A stretch of 64,000 nt of DNA from Sphingobium chlorophenolicum. GTDB taxonomy: Bacteria > Pseudomonadota > Alphaproteobacteria > Sphingomonadales > Sphingomonadaceae. Both the position numbers and the translations under genes were made by a program. The stretch is from NCBI RefSeq assembly GCF_000722875.1, contig NZ_JFHR01000011.1, forward strand, positions 57,636 to 121,635, in the 5' to 3' direction. The notes beneath the pieces were generated by a model. It had not been told where the DNA came from. It worked only from the letters and a program-made list of their open reading frames with translations, and made no database searches. The stretch's first letter is position 1; each line of letters starts with the position of its first letter. Positions 42,575 through 51,169 of this stretch are shown one piece after another.

Positions 42575-43573
42575 CGGTCCAGGTCGATGCTGGATCGGTA
42601 GCGGTATTGCGCTGATCAGGGGGTGCCGTGGGAAAGGTTGCGTCGGATTCGGTATCGGCAAGTCGACCCTGACAAATAGGTGTCACACCACCGATCCTCA
42701 GACTTGGCGGCACCGTCGCAGACAGGTCTTGCGTCGGAGAATGAACGGTTTCGCCTTGAGAACCGTGTGCTTCGGGAAAAGAGGAAAATCCTAAAAAGCC
42801 ACATGTTCTTTGTGAGCCAAAAGCCGTGAAGTTCGCTGTTCTCGCAGCCGTTGGCCCGCTGAACTGCTCTGCCTCCCCATGTATGTCAGCGAGCGTAGCT
42901 ATCGCTCGTGCCATTCGCAGCTAATCGGTCGCCTAAGCGTTTACGGACATAACCAACCTTGTTATGCTTCGTAAGAGTCGTCATATGGCGAATCCTGTAT
43001 TGAAATTGTATCCGGAGCGCCGAAATGGCGTTGGTCAGGCAGGGCAGAAACAAACAAGACCCTAGAAATCCGAAGATTACTAAGGCCTTATAATGGTGAG
43101 CGTGGCAAGGATTGAATTTGCGACCCCTGCGATGTCAAGGCGGTGGCTAGTGCCAATTTTATTATTGTAAATCATATGGTTGATAAAACTCAGGACCAAG
43201 CTCGCCCGGGATTTGCCCAATTGGTCCATCGGTCACCTCCGCTTGTACAAACGTCCGGGTTGCGGGCAGTTGATATAATGGATGCATGCGAGCATGCCAA
43301 GGCAGATACCCTACTGTGCTTGTCATCGCTAAGCTGTGCCTTGGTTCCGCCAGCTGCTTTGGCGGAATTCGATCATTCATCCAATAATGGACGCGGACCA
43401 TGGACGCGTCTCGGACCGTAAGATTGCTTGATATCTGCCAGGATTGGAAGAGCGCTGCCAATGGGAATCAGGAAGAGGTGCTGTCGACCGGTAAGGTTGA
43501 ATGAACTGTGCCGGCTTGCCTAATGCATTCATTGGTTTAGATCAGCGCATGTCTCGAACAACATAGGCAGATT
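42575..43573. other. Gene-poor kilobase in the polysaccharide locus
   Basis: Apart from an IS3-type remnant near 42685-42945, I see no supported gene. Open frames of 90-110 codons on either strand lack ribosome-binding sites and recognisable motifs. The composition is lower in GC than the flanking operon. The region probably formed by insertions and deletions in a recombining surface locus. Confidence 0.55.
42685..42945 (+). mobile_element. IS3-family transposase remnant
   Basis: From 42728 one frame reads LASENERFRLENRVLREKRK and then ILKSHMFFVSQKP up to a stop at 42829. This is the C-terminus of an IS3 orfA protein (leucine-zipper region with LRREN-like and EILKKA-like blocks). Directly after it, VKFAVLAA and WPAELLCLPMYVSERSYRS resemble the start of orfB (KFxxI..., WP...LC..L.VS..GY). 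Frameshifts lie on both sides, and no terminal repeats were found, so it is a decayed fragment. Confidence 0.6.
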
Positions 43574-45034
43574 ATGTCGCATAATAATGGTTCCTCGATC
43601 GTTGAAATCACGCCCGTCATACTCGCAGGCGGTTCAGGAACCCGCCTTTGGCCTTTGTCCCGCAAATCGTATCCCAAACAGTTCGTTCCACTTGTAGACG
43701 AAGCCACCCTTTTCCAATCGGCGGTGCGCCGCCTTTCCGGCAGCGCGGGGGCGTTTACGTTTGGTAAGCCCCTCGTTCTCACAAATTCTCTGTTTCGATT
43801 CATCGTTGCGGACCAACTTGCTAATGAGGGCATTGATCCGCACGCTATTCTGATTGAGCCGGAAGCTCGCAATACGGCGCCGGCCGTGTTGGCTGCGGCA
43901 CTTTATCTGTCTCGCAAGCAACCCGATGGGGTCATACTAGTGGCGCCTTCGGACCACGTGGTGCCAGATACGGCGGCGTTCTATAAGGCGGTGGCGAGCG
44001 GGCTTGCTGCCGCAAATGCTGGTGATCTCGTTACTTTCGGAATACGCCCTACCCGTGCAGAAACGGGTTACGGCTATCTGCAGGTTGCATCGGCCCCAGA
44101 TGGCTCCGGTCGCCCGATCAAGCTCACAAGCTTTGTGGAAAAGCCCGATGCCGAACGCGCCTTCCGAATGCTGGAGGCGGGCAACCACCTTTGGAACGCC
44201 GGCATATTTCTGTTTGCTGTGAAAGATCTGATATTGGCCTTCCAGAAATATGCCCCCGATATTTTGTCTGCCGTCGACCAATCGATTGCGCGAGCAGAAG
44301 GTGATCTGGGGTTCTGTCGCTTGGCGCCAGAGCCGTGGCAAGAGGTGGAAAGCGTCGCGATAGATTATGCAATTATGGAGCGAGCGGACAACCTTTCTGT
44401 CGTTCCGTATGATTCAGAATGGTCTGATTTGGGCGGCTGGGACGCTGTTTGGAGCCACTCGGATATGGACGAACACGGCGTTGTTTCATCCGCCCGCGCG
44501 ACGGCGATCGATTGCCGAAATACATTGTTGCGTTCTGAAAGTGAGGGTCTCGAGATTGTTGGTCTTGGCCTTGACAACATCGTCGCCGTGGCGATGCACG
44601 ACGCTGTTCTCATCGCGGACAAATCGCGCTCCCAGGATGTTAAGTTGGCTGTGGAAGCCTTGCAACGCAAAGGTGCTAGTCAGGCCGAGGCATTTTCCAA
44701 GGACTTCCGGCCCTGGGGGTGGTATGAAAGCCTGGTTGTAGGCAGCCGTTTTCAGGTGAAACGCATTACCGTTCTGCCGGCAGCATCGCTGAGCCTTCAA
44801 AGCCATTTCCATCGATCCGAGCATTGGATTGTCGTTGAGGGCACGGCGAAGGTGACGCTGGATGGGCATGAAACATTACTGGGTGAGAATGAGTCGATTT
44901 ATATACCTCTTGGTGCGCGGCATAGGATTGAAAATCCGGGCCGAATACCGATGGTTTTCATTGAAGTGCAAACGGGATCTTATGTTGGGGAGGACGATAT
45001 TGTTAGATATGAAGATATTTATGCTCGGATCTGA
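43574..45034 (+). CDS. manC: Mannose-1-phosphate guanylyltransferase / mannose-6-phosphate isomerase
   Basis: A bifunctional 486-residue GMP-PMI type II enzyme that supplies GDP-mannose for polysaccharides. The N-terminal nucleotidyltransferase begins VILAGGSGTRLWPLSRKSYPKQF. FVEKPDAERAFRMLEAGNHLWNAGIFLF and SVAIDYAIMERADNLSVVPYDSEWSDLGGWDAVW are characteristic. The C-terminal cupin isomerase domain (FRPWGWYESLVVGSRFQVKRI, SLQSHFHRSEHWIVVEGTAKV, YIPLGARHRIENPG) holds the metal ligands. It stands alone after a long intergenic region. A phosphomannomutase gene is not in the window. Confidence 0.95.
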   Translation: MSHNNGSSIVEITPVILAGGSGTRLWPLSRKSYPKQFVPLVDEATLFQSAVRRLSGSAGAFTFGKPLVLTNSLFRFIVADQLANEGIDPHAILIEPEARNTAPAVLAAALYLSRKQPDGVILVAPSDHVVPDTAAFYKAVASGLAAANAGDLVTFGIRPTRAETGYGYLQVASAPDGSGRPIKLTSFVEKPDAERAFRMLEAGNHLWNAGIFLFAVKDLILAFQKYAPDILSAVDQSIARAEGDLGFCRLAPEPWQEVESVAIDYAIMERADNLSVVPYDSEWSDLGGWDAVWSHSDMDEHGVVSSARATAIDCRNTLLRSESEGLEIVGLGLDNIVAVAMHDAVLIADKSRSQDVKLAVEALQRKGASQAEAFSKDFRPWGWYESLVVGSRFQVKRITVLPAASLSLQSHFHRSEHWIVVEGTAKVTLDGHETLLGENESIYIPLGARHRIENPGRIPMVFIEVQTGSYVGEDDIVRYEDIYARI

Positions 45035-45328
45035 TGATCGAAACTGTAACTTTGTGTGGCGTCGGCTTGATGAAGGAATAATTCGTTACCGTGTAGCGCG
45101 TTGATCCCGGATTTGAATTTAAAGCTGTGGCATGGATGGTTCTGTGTCGCGGCGCTCAGGGCGCTGCAAAATGCGTATCTGCGCTAGGTGGGGTTGATGT
45201 GAGGGCGGTTCGACGTCGGTTTGTGGACGTATCGCGGTTCCACAGTGGGAGCCCTCATTACGTTAATTGCTAAGCAATGCGTCGTTTCGTAGCGTAGTCT
45301 TGCCCACGCTACCTTGGGAGTAACGGAT
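45035..45328. other. Intergenic stretch between manC and secreted protein gene
   Basis: About 290 bases with no supported gene or strong hairpin. The right half is presumably the promoter region of the gene at 45329, but no convincing -35/-10 pair is visible. Confidence 0.5.
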
Positions 45329-46555
45329 ATGACTCGGAGCGGCCTTGCGGTTCGTGCATTTTTAGGGATATCGATGGTGTTACCGCTCCGCGCATCGGCT
45401 CAGACTGCCGCAACGGCACCCCTAGACTTCCAAGTGGTTGTACCGCCGGGATGCAATGCGTCTGCGTTCGCCCAGTTGCCAGACAATCCAAATCTTTTCA
45501 TGGGTCGCCAGTTGCTCACGGCAGAAGGCGAGCTTGCGCCACCTGCCAATGCCAGCGATTGTTCTGGGGGTAATCCGGACAATCAAAAAACTGGAAAAAG
45601 TTACAATCGCTGGAGCTTGATGTTGGACCAGCTCGATTGGAAAAATAATAGGTTTAAGGTGATCAAGCCGCTTCTGGACACCTCTACAGATCCAGCGACC
45701 GGTGTATCTCGCTCTCGCATCACTGGTGGTGCGATGAAGGGTGCGATTATTAAATCGGCTTATGATCCAAGTGTCGCAAAATTTGGCGGGATTACATATG
45801 TTGCCTTTGAGTGTATTATTCAAAATGGCGGGGATTATAAGGTTAGTGGGACTTCGTCTTGTATCGGTGTTTACGATCCAAAGAAGCGTAGCATTGATCT
45901 TTCACGCACTCGGGTATTAATTAGCGGAGTCGTAGGGGCAAACTTTATGTGGGCCGCAGCAATTCCCCACCTTTTTGCATATAAGAATAAGCTGTATGTC
46001 TATTGGACGGCCAACTTGTGGAAGAATGGTCAACTCAGTGACTGGCGAGTGCGTGGCACGCGGTTGCTTCCGACCCGGACAGGCGTCGCGATAAAGGGGG
46101 GGGGTGATAAACCTGCTCCTGCGACAACGCCGCTTGCCGTGGATGTTTGGCAACGCAATTCAGCTGGCCCGATGAGCGGGAAAATTTTTGACTTGTTTGG
46201 AACCTTTCAATCTCGGAACACCCTGTACATAATGTACGCGAGCGGCGGTGATGACTGCACTTCGCCAGCCAGCAATGGGCCGGGATGCTATCGTCCTTCA
46301 ATTGCAGCGATATCCGAGCCACTGCGCCCAAACGTTTTCAACGAGGCGAAGCCGGTAAAGATGAACCTTCCGACGAACCCAGTTGAGTATGCCATACCTG
46401 TTATAAAGCCTAACGGGCAAATGTTCATGATGGGGCATTTCATCAGGCCGAAGAAAAACGGCTACTCTGAAATCAACCCCACGCCCGCTAAGGATTTCTG
46501 GGACAGTCAGAGGAAGAATTCAATTTACGCTCGAGTGCCGTTTAAATTGAACTGA
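45329..46555 (+). CDS. Secreted protein of unknown function
   Basis: A 408-residue protein with a signal peptide (LAVRAFLGISMVLPLRASAQ, cleavage likely after ASA). The mature part is rich in aromatic and Gly/Asn residues, with several repeated strand-like blocks (GGITYVAFECII, HLFAYKNKLYVYWTANLW, NTLYIMYASGGDD, YAIPVIKPNGQMFMMGHF). These suggest a beta-propeller of the glycosidase or lyase fold type, though no catalytic motif is clear. Four or more cysteines may form disulfides. ATG at 45329; a TTG at 45314 is an alternative. Its place in the capsule locus suggests glycan binding, modification or degradation, by inference. Confidence 0.7.
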   Translation: MTRSGLAVRAFLGISMVLPLRASAQTAATAPLDFQVVVPPGCNASAFAQLPDNPNLFMGRQLLTAEGELAPPANASDCSGGNPDNQKTGKSYNRWSLMLDQLDWKNNRFKVIKPLLDTSTDPATGVSRSRITGGAMKGAIIKSAYDPSVAKFGGITYVAFECIIQNGGDYKVSGTSSCIGVYDPKKRSIDLSRTRVLISGVVGANFMWAAAIPHLFAYKNKLYVYWTANLWKNGQLSDWRVRGTRLLPTRTGVAIKGGGDKPAPATTPLAVDVWQRNSAGPMSGKIFDLFGTFQSRNTLYIMYASGGDDCTSPASNGPGCYRPSIAAISEPLRPNVFNEAKPVKMNLPTNPVEYAIPVIKPNGQMFMMGHFIRPKKNGYSEINPTPAKDFWDSQRKNSIYARVPFKLN

Positions 46556-46634
46556 AGATAATTGCGAGTCGAAATGTTTTTCGACATCGTGGACTGTATC
46601 ACTAACTTCTCACGATCGAAAAGGGCGATTTAAT

Positions 46635-46778
46635 ATGCGGGATCCCGATGGAATTTGGTATGAGAGATGCCAAGGTCAGCGGGTCTATTACGTAGGAAGA
46701 TACCGTTTTCGCTTTTTTAATGTTAACTACCCTCTAATCAGTCTTCCTCTAAATAAGATTTCTGTTTCTCAACATTGA
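46635..46778 (+). CDS. Possible small protein
   Basis: A 47-codon frame starting ATG at 46635, with AAGGGCG about 8 bases before it, in an A+T-rich gap. The product (MRDPDGIWYERCQGQRVYYV, then basic and aromatic residues) matches nothing I know. It could equally be a chance frame or the remnant of a glycan-related gene. Confidence 0.2.
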   Translation: MRDPDGIWYERCQGQRVYYVGRYRFRFFNVNYPLISLPLNKISVSQH

Positions 46779-46853
46779 TAGCAACGCGATGCAAATCGGT
46801 TTCAGGCTTGCCAAGCCATTTTCGCGAGAACTAAAGATTAGAAAGGCAATATT

Positions 46854-47504
46854 ATGACCGCCATTTTTGAAACCGTTATGCAAAAGTTGTACAGACACAA
46901 TGTCTGGGAAGACTTTTCACCCCAGGTCACTGAGGAAAATGTTCAAGGCTGGAATGGAACCCATCCTTCCCTGTCAAGACTCACATCCTCTCCTGGATCT
47001 AAGATCATTGTTGATGTTGGTGTCTGGAAAGGGCAATCAACAATAACGATGGCGAACGCTCTGAAAGCTAACGGCATAGACGGCGTAGTAATCGCCGTAG
47101 ACACTTTTCTGGGTTCTCCCGAGCATTGGTTTCCGGAACGTAAACTATTTTCCAGGAAAAACGGCCTGCCTGATCTCTACAACATATTTATGTCTAATGT
47201 GTATCGTGCGGGATTGACAGACTATATTGTTCCAATGGCGCAGACATCGAGCACTGCCGCGAAGATAATAAGGACCGCTGGTATAAATCCAACCTTAATC
47301 CATGTCGATGCTGCGCATGAGTACAGAGAAGCTATTCAAGATATAGAGGATTATTGGGAGATTCTCCAAACTGGTGGATATTTAATTGGTGATGATTATC
47401 ACGTTTCTTGGCCTGGAGTTGTGAAAGCAGCCGGGGAGTTTTCTGCGAAAGTAGAAAAGCCACTTGCGATTGAAGCTCCTAAATTTATCATACAAAAGAC
47501 ATGA
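46854..47504 (+). CDS. Class I SAM-dependent methyltransferase
   Basis: A 216-residue methyltransferase. The SAM loop is KIIVDVGVWKGQSTITMANALK (residues about 50-71), followed by the acidic IAVDTFLGSPEHWFP and the IHVDAAHEYREAIQDIEDYWEILQTGGYLIGDDYH segment typical of the Methyltransf_24/cephalosporin hydroxylase-like group. The probable substrate is a sugar or glycan of the locus. ATG at 46854 follows AGAAAGG. The gene is A+T-rich compared with the chromosome around it, which suggests horizontal transfer. Confidence 0.82.
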   Translation: MTAIFETVMQKLYRHNVWEDFSPQVTEENVQGWNGTHPSLSRLTSSPGSKIIVDVGVWKGQSTITMANALKANGIDGVVIAVDTFLGSPEHWFPERKLFSRKNGLPDLYNIFMSNVYRAGLTDYIVPMAQTSSTAAKIIRTAGINPTLIHVDAAHEYREAIQDIEDYWEILQTGGYLIGDDYHVSWPGVVKAAGEFSAKVEKPLAIEAPKFIIQKT

Positions 47505-47530
47505 ATCTGAATGATATTTTGGTTGGTGTT

Positions 47531-47570
47531 AGAAGTGCGCCCTTATATTTAGGCTGGGCGCATTCTTGTT
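47531..47570 (+). terminator. Terminator-like hairpin after methyltransferase
   Basis: AGTGCGCCC (47534-47542) pairs with GGGCGCATT (47556-47564) around a 13-base loop, followed by the T-rich CTTGTT. It lies about 30 bases after the methyltransferase stop and is of moderate quality. Confidence 0.5.
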
Positions 47571-47701
47571 GAAACGCCTCTAGCGAGCTGTGACGGGCGA
47601 TTGCGGCATATTCCAAGTCATCATTGCACATGGAAGCCATGTCCGACGCTCACTCAAAGCGGCGGGTGAACTCCCAAATAGTCCACAAGATACTCCGATG
47701 A

Positions 47702-47735
47702 TCAAATCACGGGAGTGTATGTCCCCGTGATTTGA
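47702..47735. repeat. Perfect 12-bp inverted repeat downstream of capsule export gene
   Basis: TCAAATCACGGG and CCCGTGATTTGA separated by 10 bases, 12 bases beyond the stop of the leftward export lipoprotein gene. There is no T run on either side. It may be a factor-dependent terminator or mRNA-stabilising hairpin for the capsule operon. Confidence 0.55.
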
Positions 47736-47747
47736 CAATGCAGACGG

Positions 47748-48908
47748 TCAGCGGACAGCGTTACTAACCGCTACGGCTGGGAGCAGCGTTGACGCAATTA
47801 TACCAGCGAATCGCTGAAATTCCGCTAATGAAGAATTGGCGACATAAAGAACATCCTTATCTTGCATTTGAAATTTTTGCATAACGAAATACATAGCAGG
47901 ATCTTTCATGTTGATCCTATAGATAACCGGGATTTTCTTGGGGCTTCCTTGTTCCCCGCTGTCTTCCCAGCGGAACAAAAATACGCCCTTAGGATTGGCG
48001 CGTTGATCTTGTAACCCTCCCACTCGACCTAGCGCTTGGGCCAGAGTCAAGCCGGTCGCCTCGAATTCAACCTCACCACTGCGCGATGCCGCTCCCAAGA
48101 CGGTAAAGCTGTACGGCTGATAAATCGCCGTCACCACATCGCCTGCTTGTAGTATGATGTTGTCTGTAGGATGTTTGAAAATCAGGTCCAAGGGCATGGA
48201 GGCAATTTTACTTCCACGGGCAACCTGAATGGTTGTCTTGTTGGCTGCGGGCTTTACGCCTCCCGCTGCAGATATGGCATCCAGCAATCTTTCTCCTTTC
48301 GGGGAAAGCGGTAGACGGGTTGAGTTGTTCACCTCCCCACCGATCACGACATTCGCGCTTGCATTCCTCACGATTCGGACAGAGACTTGGGGTAGATGGG
48401 CCTTTTTGCGCAAGCGTAGTTCGACATCCCTTGCAATCTCTTCGGGAGTACGGCCCGCAGCTTGTATTTGCCCTGCAAACGGCACCGCTATTTGGCCGGC
48501 GGGATTTACCATAATTTCCGGCATCGATCCGTTTGAAACCTGTTCGATGCTCTCTTGTCCCTCTCCAAATGTCCCGGCTCCAAACAATACTGCTGGTGGA
48601 GCTTCAACGACAGAAATAGAGATGCCGTCACCGGGGCCGACAATGGCATTGAATGGAACCGCATCGCCGATGGTACGCGCCAAGCCCTCGGCCTCTTTAT
48701 CCTTGGGCATGGCCGCGACCCCCGCCGGATCAAGGTCTATGATCTGGACGCCGTCTATCGACTGTTTGCGAACCGCGCTATCGACATTGGATCGCGAGGG
48801 GCCGACGGAAGTGGTCAAGCCGGTTGAATTACAGCCGCTAACCAATGGAAGAAGTGCGAGTGTCAGGCCAAGCGAGGGGACGATTCGAAATAGGGCTGGA
48901 TTCCTCAT
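47748..48908 (-). CDS. Polysaccharide export lipoprotein (Wza/KpsD family)
   Basis: A 386-residue outer-membrane polysaccharide export protein. The N-terminal lipobox is PLVSGC. The polysaccharide export domain is at about residues 90-185 (NAIVGPGDGISISVVEAP ... PEIMVNPAGQIAVPFAGQIQAAGRTPEEIARDVELRLRKKA). SLBB-type repeats follow (VVIGGEVNNSTRLPLSPKGERLLDAISAAGGV; FTVLGAASRSGEVEF). It should form the outer-membrane channel for the ABC-exported capsule. It is the last gene of the leftward operon and shares ATGA with the small helical-repeat gene upstream. Confidence 0.92.
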   Translation of the reverse strand: MRNPALFRIVPSLGLTLALLPLVSGCNSTGLTTSVGPSRSNVDSAVRKQSIDGVQIIDLDPAGVAAMPKDKEAEGLARTIGDAVPFNAIVGPGDGISISVVEAPPAVLFGAGTFGEGQESIEQVSNGSMPEIMVNPAGQIAVPFAGQIQAAGRTPEEIARDVELRLRKKAHLPQVSVRIVRNASANVVIGGEVNNSTRLPLSPKGERLLDAISAAGGVKPAANKTTIQVARGSKIASMPLDLIFKHPTDNIILQAGDVVTAIYQPYSFTVLGAASRSGEVEFEATGLTLAQALGRVGGLQDQRANPKGVFLFRWEDSGEQGSPKKIPVIYRINMKDPAMYFVMQKFQMQDKDVLYVANSSLAEFQRFAGIIASTLLPAVAVSNAVR

Positions 48909-49507
48909 ATTTTTTTTCCTGGGCGGGCAAATGTGAAGGGGAGCATGTATGGGAGAAGCCGGATAAATTGAATGGAACCGCTTCTCTCATATCTTAGAAG
49001 CGCACTTGCTAAACGCATTTTTGATCTGCAGTCGGCCCTTCTCATCCCTCTTTTGAGTGCACGTGTTACGCGCTCCTCATCAATTCTCAATTGGGGGTCA
49101 TCCGGTGCAATCTGGCCCCATGAAGCGAGCATTTCTAGCGACTTATCAAAGCGTCCCATGCGCTCATTCACGCTCACCAAAAATTGAAAATATTCAGCTT
49201 TTGGGGAGATGGATCGCGCATGTTCCATGGTTCGGGTAGCTTCGTCCAATTGCTCATCATTAGCAAGAAGATGGGCAATATGTGCCCAATCCTTCTCGTC
49301 GCCGATGCCAGATTGCACAATTTTTCGGGCGTATGTGAGCCGAGATTCAATCGTTTGGGCTGCATCTCGCTGTTCCCGATACCATGGGACCAACGTGGTC
49401 TGCAAAATATTGTCGAGCTGCTGAACGGACCATTTTGTGTCAACTGTCAACTGATCAGCGATCAGTCGTAAGCTAGACGAAATGGCCTGCGCGGTGTCTT
49501 CTCTCAT
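48905..49507 (-). CDS. TPR-like helical protein of the capsule operon
   Basis: A 200-residue protein that I cannot place in a named family. Helix pairs such as EKDWAHIAHLLANDEQLDEATRTMEHARSISPKAEYFQFLVSVNERMGRFDKSLEMLASWGQIAPDDPQLRIDEERV look like two or three TPR-type repeats in the C-terminal half. It has no signal peptide. I set the start at 49507 (MREDTAQAISSSLR), since the longer frame runs antisense to nothing but into the upstream glycosyltransferase gene. The ATGA overlap with the export lipoprotein gene suggests a linked role, perhaps in assembly or regulation of export; that is inference. Confidence 0.65.
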   Translation of the reverse strand: MREDTAQAISSSLRLIADQLTVDTKWSVQQLDNILQTTLVPWYREQRDAAQTIESRLTYARKIVQSGIGDEKDWAHIAHLLANDEQLDEATRTMEHARSISPKAEYFQFLVSVNERMGRFDKSLEMLASWGQIAPDDPQLRIDEERVTRALKRGMRRADCRSKMRLASALLRYERSGSIQFIRLLPYMLPFTFARPGKKI

Positions 49508-49517
49508 AAGCGCTTTT

Positions 49518-51146
49518 TCAACCGAAGTCGGTTGACCTCTCCAACAGGTCCAAGGTGATAGCGGGCAGCAGGGCGTCCCCGTTTGTGACGAACTCAGCCA
49601 TGCGTCCAGCGCGGGACACAGGGGTGAGATATTTCTCGACCAGATGATACTGGGGGCGATCGAAATAATCATCAAAAAGGATTGTCGTTCCGCTCCGAGC
49701 CATGATGAGGGTCGTCAAAAAGCATGCGACCCGAAAGCGCCCTTTGATTAGTACGAGGTCAGGATGCTCCTGCTTGTCTAGATATCGCCTCCAAACCGTT
49801 GATGGATATGCTGGCCAACGAGAAGAACATGATTGATCTGTGGGGTTGCCCCATTCCGCCGTCGGCCCAATGTCTACAAAGTGCTCTGTCAGGCGATTGT
49901 CGCCTTCGGATCCGCAAGCGGCGAGCTTGACTGCCTTGAGGAAACCTCGATCGGAGTCTACCGACATGATGCGCTCGATCCCCATTTCGGCGGCGAGAAC
50001 AGTGCTGCCCCCCGCGCCATATTCGAGATAGCTGCGCGCGTTCCTTAGGCGTTCGGTGAACTTGTCGAGCCCTTCGGGCTCCATATGAGGTCGGCGAGGA
50101 ATGTCCTGCGGAGTCCACACGATTTTCGGTGCGGCCTCTTGCGGCTTTTCATGCGTCATCCAATCATTTCCTAGAACGCGCTCCACATTGAATTCGCCGG
50201 AATCAACACGTCGCTGCCATCCCGTGACCGCGACCTTATCCACCCCTTCAGCAATAAGAGCGGGCGGAGAAACCATGATATTCGATTGGGCTTTGAAGAT
50301 CCGATGATAATCGTCTTGTTCCAATGAGCCAACTGAACGAGGAATTCCTTGGTATACTATAGTGTTATTGAAACCCATTTTATCAAACATTTCAGGGCTG
50401 CAATGTAACCCACTACGACCAATAGGCATTCCTAAATTGAATAAAGTGCTAATCCTTACGCCGCCTAAAGCTACAGTCGAACATTGTTTTACATAGTCTT
50501 GGCTGGAGGCGGCAGGCCTAAATCCGCATCCCTTTAGCCATTCGTAAACCACTCTGTGCGGTCGTTGGCGGTATGGCCTTTTTCCTATTATCTCTAAATA
50601 TTTTTCCACGAATGGCTGCCGTCGTTCCCAAAAATCACCAAAGAGACCGAAGCCCCAATTGTGGTCCATCGGTCCATACTCATGAGCGCGCGATTTCTGT
50701 TCGTCCAGCGAAGCTGAAACATGTGCTGGATGCGCCGAAAACATTCCAATCCGCTCATCTCCAGAGAATCGATCCGCCATCAAATCCATGGCTGCCAAAT
50801 AACCAGGAGCGAGGATCAGGTCGTCTTCACAAAACAAGACAAAGTCATAACCCAAGTCCCGAAACAATTTCTTTTCGATGAAGTCAAAATGAAGGGCGAC
50901 GCCGAGATTATCCTGCTGAATGTAGGATCGCCCCTCTTTGGCATGCTGGCCGATCATGGCGGAAATATGCTTATGGCCCGATGCATCGCTCCGGACATCA
51001 TCGAGACAGAACCCATCCTGAAAATAGAATATATCGTAAATGTCGGCGGCAGGACTGCCATCGACAGTTTGCGCCAGAATGGAGGGTAAGACCAAGGAGA
51101 AGTAGTCGAACCTGTCGTAGGCGACGACGGCTATTGCCTTTTTCAT
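49518..51146 (-). CDS. Bifunctional glycosyltransferase / methyltransferase-like protein
   Basis: A 542-residue two-domain protein. Residues 1 to about 300 look like a GT-A glycosyltransferase: KKAIAVVAYDRFDYFSLVLPSIL, then YDFVLFCEDDLILAPGYLAAMDLM with the metal-binding acidic EDD, resembling the GNT-I (GT13-like) fold. Residues about 370-540 resemble a class I methyltransferase without a full SAM loop: ARSYLEYGAGGSTVLAAEMG, IMSVDSDRGFLKAV, and TTILFDDYFDRPQYHLVEKYL. I start at ATG 51146; an in-frame alternative at 51200 overlaps the upstream gene. It probably adds and modifies a sugar of the capsule repeat. The fusion is unusual. Confidence 0.78.
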   Translation of the reverse strand: MKKAIAVVAYDRFDYFSLVLPSILAQTVDGSPAADIYDIFYFQDGFCLDDVRSDASGHKHISAMIGQHAKEGRSYIQQDNLGVALHFDFIEKKLFRDLGYDFVLFCEDDLILAPGYLAAMDLMADRFSGDERIGMFSAHPAHVSASLDEQKSRAHEYGPMDHNWGFGLFGDFWERRQPFVEKYLEIIGKRPYRQRPHRVVYEWLKGCGFRPAASSQDYVKQCSTVALGGVRISTLFNLGMPIGRSGLHCSPEMFDKMGFNNTIVYQGIPRSVGSLEQDDYHRIFKAQSNIMVSPPALIAEGVDKVAVTGWQRRVDSGEFNVERVLGNDWMTHEKPQEAAPKIVWTPQDIPRRPHMEPEGLDKFTERLRNARSYLEYGAGGSTVLAAEMGIERIMSVDSDRGFLKAVKLAACGSEGDNRLTEHFVDIGPTAEWGNPTDQSCSSRWPAYPSTVWRRYLDKQEHPDLVLIKGRFRVACFLTTLIMARSGTTILFDDYFDRPQYHLVEKYLTPVSRAGRMAEFVTNGDALLPAITLDLLERSTDFG

Positions 51147-51169
51147 GGAATACTCCGAAGCGTCCACCG

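Noticed and set aside
42616..42670. GIGKSTL-like P-loop string near 42650
   Set aside because: It occurs in a frame without any further ATPase motif and is next to an IS fragment; judged a coincidence.
43143..43461. Overlapping open frames of about 90-100 codons on both strands before manC
   Set aside because: Neither has a ribosome-binding site or family resemblance.
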